A stretch of DNA of 5,195 nt, from the NCBI GenBank assembly GCA_964349415.1, contig CAYGGJ010000051.1:1-5195 (forward strand). The letters are read 5' to 3'. Under the pieces are notes generated by a model. The model was not told the origin of the DNA, made no database searches, and was given only the letters and a program-made list of their open reading frames with translations. Below, in pieces: positions 1 through 5,195 of the stretch (the stretch's first letter is position 1; every line of letters begins with the position of its first letter). The DNA is from 2-01-FULL-40-42 sp964349415. Its GTDB lineage: Bacteria > Patescibacteriota > Microgenomatia > UBA1406 > GWC2-37-13. A program made the translations under genes and the position numbers.

Positions 1-1849
1 ACTCAAGTTGAAAAACACCGATAGTATTTCCGTCACTTACCAGCTCATAAGCTCTTTTATCATCTAGGGGGACTTCATGAATGTTAATTTTTTTGCCTGT
101 AGATTTTTCTACGTACTTAAGGGTCTCTTCTAAGATCGTAAGGTTTCTCAATCCTAAAAGATCTACCTTAAGAAGTCCCACCGCTTTGTTGTCAGAAACC
201 GCATTTAAATCCATACAGTACATGTCGTATTGTGTAATTATCTTTCCTTCCTTATTTTCTCGCTGAAGCGGTACATAGTCTGTCAGCTCTTTGTCGGATA
301 TCACAATCCCTGCTGCATGTGTTGAGGCATGACGAGGAAGCCCTTCTAACTTCTGTCCTATATCTAAAAGCTTTTTTGTCTCAGGCTCTGTTTGATACGC
401 AAACTTAAGCACACTGGACTCTTCCAAAGCCTGCGCAATGGACATAGAAAAACCCTGCTTTCCTACCGGCATCATTTTCGCAATTCTATCTGCCTGTGAA
501 TACGACCATCCTAAAGCTCTTGCGACATCTCGTACTACCAGCCTTGCCTCCATTGTCCCAAAAGTTATGATTTGTGCTACCTTATCCTCTCCATATTTTT
601 TACGAACGTAATGGAGAACGTCATCTCTTCGTATGTCGGCAAAATCAATATCAATATCCGGAGGAGTTGGTCTTTCCGGGTTTAAAAATCTTTCGAAGGG
701 AACATTATATTCGAGAGGGTTTATGTCGGTAATTCCAAGTACATATGCTACCAAAGACCCCGCAACAGATCCTCTACCAGGACCCACCATAATATGGTTA
801 TTTTTAGACCAATTTACAAAATCCTGCACTATGAGAAAGTACGTTGAATACCCTTTGCTGGTAATGATGTCGAGTTCGTATTTCAATCTCTTTTGCACCT
901 CTTCTCCTTCTGAATCTTTTAATCTTGTTATTCTTTCATGAACAAGTTGGTGGAGGTAGTCTTCCGGCGGAATATTCTTTGGGGTTTCAAAGTTTGGCAA
1001 AATCCAGTTTCCATAGGGAATTTCGACGTTGCACTCTTCTGCAATTTTTACGGTGTTTTCGATTGCCTCAGGAAGGTCTATGAATAAACCTTTCATTTCT
1101 GACTGATTTTTAAAATAATAGTCTGGGTTTTCGTACATAGAAAGTGGTCTATTTTGTTCAAGAATCGTACGTTGTGATTGTATGCAAAGAAGTATCTCTT
1201 GGGCGTATGCGTCGTCTTTTTCAATATAATGAACGTCATTTGTGGCCACCAAGGGAACTGCAAATTTTCTAGAGAGTTTGATTAACTGCTCATTTACCTT
1301 GTCTAAATCAGGCATATTTGGATGACGCTGAATTTCCAAGTAGAAGTCTTTTCCAAATATGTCTAGATATCTTTGAAGGGTTTTTTCTACTTGAAGAGGC
1401 TGATTGTCGAGTATTAACTGTGCAATTTCTCCCTTTAAACATCCCGAAGTTGCAATAAGACCCTCGTGATACTTTTCAAGTAACTCAAAATCTATGCGTG
1501 GTTTGTAATAAAAACCTTCCAGGTGTGCGAGTGTCACCATTTTCAAAAGATTCTGGTAGCCTGTTAAATTTTTTGCGAGGAGTAGTAGGTGATTTTGATC
1601 ACGGTCTATGTTTGGTTGTTTATCAAATCTGGAGTTTTTTGCCTTATAAGCCTCAACTCCTATAATCGGTTTTATTCCATATTCCTTTGCTTTGATGAAA
1701 AACTTAAAAGCACCATAAAGCGCACCGTGATCTGTAATGGCAAGCGCGGTCATTCCAAGCTCTTTTGCTTTTTTAATACTATCTTCCATCCTAGACATTC
1801 CGTCTAAAAGCGAAAATTCTGTGTGGTTATGGAGGTGTATGAATGACAT
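1..1849 (-). CDS. dnaE: DNA polymerase III alpha subunit (DnaE), N-terminal 616 residues; 3' end beyond the window
   Basis: Catalytic subunit of the replicative DNA polymerase (family C), cytoplasmic, at the replication fork. The frame stays open from ATG at 1849 to base 1, so the rest of the gene (DnaE is usually about 1,100-1,200 residues) lies outside. The protein opens with a PHP domain, residues 1 to about 210: HLHNHTEFSLLDG at 5-17, ITDHG near 38-42, GVEAY near 64-68, NDVHY at 204-208. The candidate metal ligands H7, H9, D16, H41, E66, H87, C137, D205 and H207 are all present. The palm follows, with GPGRGS at 356-361, PDIDIDF at 397-403 (catalytic D400 and D402) and KVDLLGL around D563, the third catalytic aspartate. 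There is no inserted exonuclease domain, so this is DnaE and not PolC. The start gives the standard DnaE N terminus. It lies 3 bases after the gatB stop, with no clear Shine-Dalgarno, so coupled translation is likely. Identity is very secure. Confidence 0.98.
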   Translation of the reverse strand, partial: MSFIHLHNHTEFSLLDGMSRMEDSIKKAKELGMTALAITDHGALYGAFKFFIKAKEYGIKPIIGVEAYKAKNSRFDKQPNIDRDQNHLLLLAKNLTGYQNLLKMVTLAHLEGFYYKPRIDFELLEKYHEGLIATSGCLKGEIAQLILDNQPLQVEKTLQRYLDIFGKDFYLEIQRHPNMPDLDKVNEQLIKLSRKFAVPLVATNDVHYIEKDDAYAQEILLCIQSQRTILEQNRPLSMYENPDYYFKNQSEMKGLFIDLPEAIENTVKIAEECNVEIPYGNWILPNFETPKNIPPEDYLHQLVHERITRLKDSEGEEVQKRLKYELDIITSKGYSTYFLIVQDFVNWSKNNHIMVGPGRGSVAGSLVAYVLGITDINPLEYNVPFERFLNPERPTPPDIDIDFADIRRDDVLHYVRKKYGEDKVAQIITFGTMEARLVVRDVARALGWSYSQADRIAKMMPVGKQGFSMSIAQALEESSVLKFAYQTEPETKKLLDIGQKLEGLPRHASTHAAGIVISDKELTDYVPLQRENKEGKIITQYDMYCMDLNAVSDNKAVGLLKVDLLGLRNLTILEETLKYVEKSTGKKINIHEVPLDDKRAYELVSDGNTIGVFQLE

Positions 1850-1852
1850 TGT

Positions 1853-3151
1853 CTATTTTTTTAACTTCTTTTCTAATTCTGCTTTCACTGTTTGAGGGTC
1901 CGCCTGACCTTTCATTTCCCTCATTACCTGTCCGACAAAAAACATGATTACGTTTTCTTTTCCGGCCTTATACGATTTTACTTCCTCCGGACTCTTGGCG
2001 AGCGTTGTTACTATAACAGATTCAAGCAAATTTAAGTCTGTCGTTTTCTCTTCAGACCGCTTCCTAAACTTTTCAACAAATTCTTTTACCGTCGTGTTCG
2101 TTGACAGTTTTTTATTCACTATGAAGTTTGCTATTTTTTGCGCCGCTTCTGTGTCGTTTACAGAAATCACCACTTCTTCATAAAAGGAAGCTGTGCTCGG
2201 ATCTCTGGTTAAAATAAAGGCGTCTTGTTTCCGTACAGCATAGTCGTCAACATATCGTTTTATTTTTTTTTGCGGTAGTTCGGGTAATTCTATTTCCTCT
2301 ATCTGTTTCTGTGTAAAAGTTAACGCTGGTATATCAGGTTCAGGGAAGTAGCGGTAATCATGGGCTTCTTCTTTTGTTCTTTGCGAAACTGTTATGCCTT
2401 TTTTTTCGTCAAAGCCTCTTGTCTCCTGCTTTGGTTTTTCTCCTTTCGTCAAAAGTTCTACCTGTCTTTTTATTTCATAATCAATGGCTTTTTTTACAAA
2501 ATTGAAAGAGTTAATGTTTTTAACTTCAACTTTGAAATCGGGAAGTCTCTTTTCTCCGTTTACTTTTATCGAAATATTAGGTTCCAATCGTATTGATCCT
2601 TGATCCATATTTGCATCAGAAACATTTAGGTAGCGGACTATGGTATGCAGTTCTTCGAGAAACTCCTTTACTTCTTCTGAGCTTTGAAAATCTGGTTCGG
2701 TAACTATTTCTACGAGCGGTACTCCTGAACGGTTGAAATCAACCAATGATTCCTTACCTTCGTGCGTAAGTTTTCCCGTATCTTCTTCAAGGTGGACGCG
2801 GGTTATTCCAAATTTCTTACCTCCTACTTCGAGACTGCCACTTACTGCGATAGGCTCGTCGTACTGACTGATTTGATAACCTTTGGGTAAATCTGGGTAG
2901 AAATAATGCTTTCTATCAAATTTAGATTGGGGATTTATTTTGCAATTTAAAGCTTTTCCTATTTTTATGGTCCATTCGACTGCTTTTTTATTTGGCACAG
3001 GAAGCGCCCCCGGCAATCCAAGACAAACAGGACATACTAAGGAATTTGGTCTTTTTCCAAAAAAGTCTGCTGAGCATTGGCAGAACATCTTCGACTTTGT
3101 CGAAAGCTCGACGTGTATTTCCAATCCAATTACCGGTACAAAGTCTTTCAT
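1853..3151 (-). CDS. gatB: Asp-tRNA(Asn)/Glu-tRNA(Gln) amidotransferase subunit B
   Basis: GatB binds the mischarged tRNA and uses ATP to phosphorylate the Glu or Asp side chain before ammonia from GatA converts it to the amide. Visible signatures, in order: VIGLEIHVEL at the N terminus; a four-cysteine zinc-type site C24/C26/C40/C43 (MFCQC, CPVCLGLPGALPV); RKHYFYPDLPKGYQISQYD from about residue 80; VHLEEDTGK near 119-127; DFNRSGVPLVEIVTEPD near 138-154; QETRGFD near 242-248; DYRYFPEPD near 265-273. The C-terminal tail (YqeY-like) domain ends normally with FVGQVM near 405-410 and KGQADPQ. The protein has 432 residues where about 475-480 is usual. The missing part is internal, in the tail domain, where the block typically reading like 'LIEDGTISxKIAKxVF...GL' is not present. 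The start is 1 base after the gatA TAG, with no Shine-Dalgarno, implying termination-reinitiation. The terminal TAG is in frame with the dnaE ATG (TAG-ACA-ATG). Confidence 0.98.
   Translation of the reverse strand: MKDFVPVIGLEIHVELSTKSKMFCQCSADFFGKRPNSLVCPVCLGLPGALPVPNKKAVEWTIKIGKALNCKINPQSKFDRKHYFYPDLPKGYQISQYDEPIAVSGSLEVGGKKFGITRVHLEEDTGKLTHEGKESLVDFNRSGVPLVEIVTEPDFQSSEEVKEFLEELHTIVRYLNVSDANMDQGSIRLEPNISIKVNGEKRLPDFKVEVKNINSFNFVKKAIDYEIKRQVELLTKGEKPKQETRGFDEKKGITVSQRTKEEAHDYRYFPEPDIPALTFTQKQIEEIELPELPQKKIKRYVDDYAVRKQDAFILTRDPSTASFYEEVVISVNDTEAAQKIANFIVNKKLSTNTTVKEFVEKFRKRSEEKTTDLNLLESVIVTTLAKSPEEVKSYKAGKENVIMFFVGQVMREMKGQADPQTVKAELEKKLKK
2263..2271 (-). repeat. A9 homopolymer inside gatB at the core/tail domain boundary
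   Basis: On the coding strand gatB reads CCG CAA AAA AAA ATA AAA, a run of nine A at about residues 292-296, just where the catalytic core passes into the tail domain. Nine adenines are known to promote transcriptional slippage in some bacteria (the Thermus dnaX A9 run is the classic case). Loss of one A gives TAA immediately after the run. Gain of one A gives TGA within a few codons. Either event would yield a tail-less GatB. The run itself is certain; any function is speculative, as A-runs are common in AT-rich genes containing lysine codons. Confidence 0.6.
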
Positions 3152-3152
3152 A

Positions 3153-4526
3153 CTAATTCGGATATTTCTTTAATATTTCTTTCGTAACTCCAAAAAAATC
3201 AGTCTCTTTTTCAAATTGATGGGAAATGTCTAATATTGACTCTTCGCCAAAATGCTTTCCCATAATCTGTAAGCCAACCGGTAGATTTTCTTTTGTTAAT
3301 CCGGCGGGAATATTTATTGCAGGGATACCTGCTACCGCCGCAGGTTCATTTAAAACATCCATTAATTCGCCAAAAAAAGGATACTTTTCAAATTCTCCAA
3401 GCTTTATAGCTGGTGTCGGAGTTGTAGGTCCTACAATTAGATCTACTTCACTAAATGCATTCTCGAAATCTTTGATAACTAATGCTCTGACTTTTTGGGC
3501 TTTTTTATAATAAGCATCATAGTATCCGTATGACAGGGTATATGTACCCAGCATAACTCTTCGCTTTGCTTCGTCACCGAAATTTGAGCGGTCATTACCA
3601 TATCTTATTCCATCGTATCGTCCTAAATTTGAAGAGACCTCTGCTCTCTGTAGTACCGTATAAACCGAGATTGCAAACTTTGGGTTTATCAATTTAATCT
3701 TCTTGATCTTATGCCCCAACTTTTCAAATAAACGAATTGCTTCTTCAACTTTATTTTTTGTCTCTGCTTCAACTTCTTCAAAATAACTCTCAGGAATTCC
3801 CAACGTATATTTTCTAGGATTTTTTAAAGCTCTTTCGTAATCAGGAACACCGCTTTCTGACGTGGTCGCGTCATATTGATCTTTTCCGGCAATCTTTGAA
3901 AGGAGGTAGGCGGCATCCTGAACTGTACTTGTAATCGGACCTGGGCAGTCAAATGAAGAACCCATGGCGATTACTCCATAACGAGAAACCCTTCCATATG
4001 TTGGCTTCAAACCAACCACGCCGCACCATGCTGCTGGTTGGCGGATTGAGCCTGCGGTTTCCGAACCTATCGCCGCAGGAGTTAAATAAGCTGCCATCGC
4101 AGCAGCTGACCCTCCTGAAGAACCACCAGGCGCCCTTGAGGTATCCCATGGGTTTTTTGTTGGTCCGTAATCAGATGTTTCCGTTGAAGAACCGTGCGCC
4201 CAGGCATCCATATTCGTCTTTCCGAATACGTAGGATTTTGACTCATTGAGCTTTCTAACTACAGTCGAGTTATAAGGAGAAATATAGTTTTCAAGTACTT
4301 TTGAAGAAGCGGTTGTCTTCAAGCCTTTTGTATTAAAATTGTCCTTATATGCAAGTGGCATCTGCCCTTCTGAGGGAGAAACTTCTGTCAGATTTAAAAA
4401 TGCATTTAAGGTTTTGTTGTATTTTTTAACTCTATCGTTAAAATAATTATGAAGTTCTTTGGTAGATAATTTTTTGTTATTTAATAGCTCTAAGAGCTGG
4501 AGGTATGATTTTCCTAGAATATCCAT
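3153..4526 (-). CDS. gatA: Asp-tRNA(Asn)/Glu-tRNA(Gln) amidotransferase subunit A
   Basis: GatA is the amidase-signature subunit that hydrolyses glutamine and passes ammonia to GatB. The Ser-cisSer-Lys triad is visible as K61 (AYKDNF), S136 (PGGSSGGSAAA) and S160 (GSETAGSIRQPA). The intervals of 75 and 24 residues match those I recall for Staphylococcus aureus GatA (K79, S154, S178). Downstream are GVVGLKPTYGRVSRYGV, RYDGIRYG, LGTYTLSYGYYDAYYKKAQK and VGPTTPTPA, all typical of GatA and not of other amidases. It has 457 residues against about 485 usually; roughly 18 are missing before K61, in the helical N-terminal stretch. The oxyanion loop reads E-T-A-G-S where GatA normally has D-T-G-G-S. 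The ATG at 4526 follows the gatC stop by 2 bases; a GGAG lies 14 bases upstream, farther than ideal. The stop (TAG) is 1 base before gatB. Confidence 0.98.
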   Translation of the reverse strand: MDILGKSYLQLLELLNNKKLSTKELHNYFNDRVKKYNKTLNAFLNLTEVSPSEGQMPLAYKDNFNTKGLKTTASSKVLENYISPYNSTVVRKLNESKSYVFGKTNMDAWAHGSSTETSDYGPTKNPWDTSRAPGGSSGGSAAAMAAYLTPAAIGSETAGSIRQPAAWCGVVGLKPTYGRVSRYGVIAMGSSFDCPGPITSTVQDAAYLLSKIAGKDQYDATTSESGVPDYERALKNPRKYTLGIPESYFEEVEAETKNKVEEAIRLFEKLGHKIKKIKLINPKFAISVYTVLQRAEVSSNLGRYDGIRYGNDRSNFGDEAKRRVMLGTYTLSYGYYDAYYKKAQKVRALVIKDFENAFSEVDLIVGPTTPTPAIKLGEFEKYPFFGELMDVLNEPAAVAGIPAINIPAGLTKENLPVGLQIMGKHFGEESILDISHQFEKETDFFGVTKEILKKYPN

Positions 4527-4528
4527 GG

Positions 4529-4825
4529 TTAGAGAATTCTCTCCACAACAAATTGACTATTCTTGACTTTTGCGTTTTTTAAAACATCTTTTTCAGTTAA
4601 GCCGCGCTTATTCTCTTCTCCATCTTCAAAAAAAACATCTTTTGAGTCAATGACACTATGTGCTTCTTTCACATTCTCTGTATTCAACTCATTGAGATTT
4701 TCGATATATTCCAAAGTCTCCGAAAGTTGTTTTTCATATTTTTCAACCTCTTTTTCTGAAAGAGTTAATGCGCTTAATTTTGCGAGATGGTGAACGTCTT
4801 TTTTTGTGAAATTTTTCTTTGACAT
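4529..4825 (-). CDS. gatC: Asp-tRNA(Asn)/Glu-tRNA(Gln) amidotransferase subunit C
   Basis: A small non-catalytic subunit that wraps around the GatA-GatB interface and stabilises the complex. At 98 residues it has the normal family length. Recognisable features are the N-terminal helical part (DVHHLAKLSALTLSEKEVEK at 10-29, corresponding to the family 'hvAkLArLeLsEeE' pattern), the LSETLEYIENLNELNTENV segment, a short loop with DVFFEDGE, and the C-terminal block LTEKDVLKNAKVKNSQFVVE, where the terminal FVVxxI/L is characteristic. Its position directly before gatA and gatB confirms the call. There is no Shine-Dalgarno before the ATG at 4825. Instead a perfect TATAAT sits 9 bases upstream, so the mRNA starting here would be nearly leaderless. 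No other start nearby is better supported. Confidence 0.96.
   Translation of the reverse strand: MSKKNFTKKDVHHLAKLSALTLSEKEVEKYEKQLSETLEYIENLNELNTENVKEAHSVIDSKDVFFEDGEENKRGLTEKDVLKNAKVKNSQFVVERIL
4531..4544 (-). promoter_or_regulatory. Weak candidate ribosome binding site of gatA overlapping a 12-base palindrome
   Basis: On the coding strand the last codons and stop of gatC include GGAGAGAATTCTCTAACC followed by the gatA ATG. GGAG (4541-4544) is the only Shine-Dalgarno-like stretch in front of gatA and is 14 bases from the start. It overlaps a perfect palindrome AGAGAATTCTCT (4531-4542), which as RNA could fold into a 4-bp stem with an AATT loop, partly hiding the site and shortening its distance to the ATG. 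Such a stem is marginal in stability. Coupling to gatC termination (stop 2 bases upstream) is the simpler explanation for gatA translation. Confidence 0.3.
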
Positions 4826-4834
4826 GATGTAAGA

Positions 4835-4840
4835 ATTATA
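4835..4840 (-). promoter_or_regulatory. Candidate -10 box (TATAAT) for gatC
   Basis: The 47-base gap between the upstream gene and gatC contains, on the coding strand, GGCTATAATTCTTACATC and then ATG. TATAAT is a perfect sigma-70 -10 hexamer. The -35 region is poor (TTTCTT at 17-base spacing) and there is no extended TGn. Standard spacing places transcription start at the A at about 4828, leaving a leader of only about 3 bases. Together with the missing Shine-Dalgarno this suggests a leaderless gatC transcript. The hexamer could also arise by chance in AT-rich DNA, but its position in the only real gap of the window supports it. Confidence 0.55.
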
Positions 4841-4872
4841 GCCTAAAACCGTATTTGAAGAAAGCTGTTTTC

Positions 4873-5195
4873 TTAGCTGACTATGGCAAGAGGAGTTTGT
4901 TCGCGACCTTGGCCCATAGGATTATCTCTAAATATCTCCTCGACAAGCTTGTTCCTTAATTCGGTAGTATTTGCAAGCACGTCTCTTCCAAGGTCATTGG
5001 CATCTAGTATAACTACGCCTTCAAAATTCTTATTTTTTAACGTCTCAACAATCTTTTGGTGAATTCTCCCTGCAGCCTCATTGGGCTCTTTAGGACCTAG
5101 TTTGGCTGAAACGTTAGATGGGTATAGCGAATATTCAGTCGGCCCGTCTATAGATGCCACCGTGCGTCCGGCAATATGATAAAACATCCCTTTAA
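4873..5195 (-). CDS. Probable coenzyme F420-0:L-glutamate ligase-like (CofE/COG1478-type) protein, C-terminal part only
   Basis: The last 107 or so residues of a gene whose 5' end lies beyond the right edge. The frame is still open at the edge (TT AAA GGG before the first visible ATG at 5187), and no Shine-Dalgarno precedes that ATG, so it is probably internal. Visible motifs are YPSNVSAKLGPKEPNEAA, a hydrophobic strand followed by DANDLGRDVL (VVILDANDLGRD), and the terminal DNPMGQGREQTPLAIV. I associate DANDLG...DNPxGQ...EQTPL with CofE-like ligases often annotated in CPR genomes. Canonical CofE adds glutamate to F420-0 using GTP; nothing else here points to F420 metabolism, so the real substrate may differ. 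No membrane segment is visible. It is co-directional with gatC, 47 bases upstream, and may be in the same operon or only adjacent. The family call is from memory of motifs and is moderately confident; that a real gene ends here is nearly certain. Confidence 0.6.
   Translation of the reverse strand, partial: KGMFYHIAGRTVASIDGPTEYSLYPSNVSAKLGPKEPNEAAGRIHQKIVETLKNKNFEGVVILDANDLGRDVLANTTELRNKLVEEIFRDNPMGQGREQTPLAIVS

Noticed and set aside
633..941. Plus-strand open frame of 102 codons
   Set aside because: It lies antisense to the most conserved part of dnaE (GPGRGS to PDIDIDF), matches no family I recognise and has no upstream start signals.
1853..3151. GatB as a frameshifted or truncated pseudogene because it is short
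   Set aside because: The frame is continuous, and both the catalytic core and the terminal GQVM/KGQADPQ region are intact; the difference is a clean internal shortening.
3949..4249. Open frames on both strands across the GatA glycine/serine signature
   Set aside because: They are alternate-frame readings of the strongly constrained gatA active-site region; their sequences show no family features.
4858..4874. Inverted repeat AAGAAA-loop-TTTCTT at the end of the CofE-like gene, possibly a terminator
   Set aside because: The stem is six mostly A-U pairs and overlaps the stop codon, with no adjacent U-tract; the nearest U4 is about 9 bases further on. It is too weak to call as a terminator.
1..5195. 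UGA recoded as glycine (code 25), as in Gracilibacteria/SR1
   Set aside because: All genes read at full length with no in-frame TGA; the four visible stops are TAA or TAG and glycines are GGN. Nothing requires recoding.
5180..5195. ATG at 5187 as the true start of the CofE-like gene
   Set aside because: The frame remains open through the window edge, no ribosome binding site precedes it, and a 104-residue product would be far shorter than the family (about 240 residues); a cut gene is more likely.

Overview
The window is a compact, AT-rich bacterial operon read entirely from the minus strand. In transcription order (right to left) it contains: the 3' end of a gene resembling coenzyme F420-0:L-glutamate ligase (cut by the right edge), then gatC, gatA, gatB, then the first 616 codons of dnaE (cut by the left edge). 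The only gap longer than 3 bases is 47 bases upstream of gatC. The plus strand has no gene I can support.

GatC, GatA and GatB form the amidotransferase that converts Glu-tRNA(Gln) and/or Asp-tRNA(Asn) into Gln-tRNA(Gln)/Asn-tRNA(Asn). The organism therefore probably lacks GlnRS, AsnRS or both. All three subunits keep their catalytic and binding motifs, but GatA and GatB are shorter than usual: GatA is trimmed before its catalytic Lys, and GatB lacks a conserved block in its C-terminal tail domain. dnaE encodes the replicative DNA polymerase III alpha subunit, with an apparently complete set of PHP-domain metal ligands and all three polymerase aspartates in view.

Gene spacing is extreme: TAA-CC-ATG (gatC/gatA), TAG-T-ATG (gatA/gatB) and TAG-ACA-ATG (gatB/dnaE). 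Shine-Dalgarno sequences are weak or absent, so translation probably relies on coupling. A perfect TATAAT lies 9 bases before the gatC ATG and predicts an almost leaderless transcript.

The organism is probably a low-GC bacterium with a reduced genome. The trimmed proteins, tight packing and CofE-like neighbour suggest Candidate Phyla Radiation (Patescibacteria), but this is an inference from style and not proven here. Every gene reads through with standard stops (TAA, TAG) and no in-frame TGA, so the UGA-as-glycine code of some CPR lineages is not indicated. I see no mobile element, CRISPR array, RNA gene or evidence of a new multi-gene system. The points of interest are structural variations within housekeeping genes and unusual translation signals.
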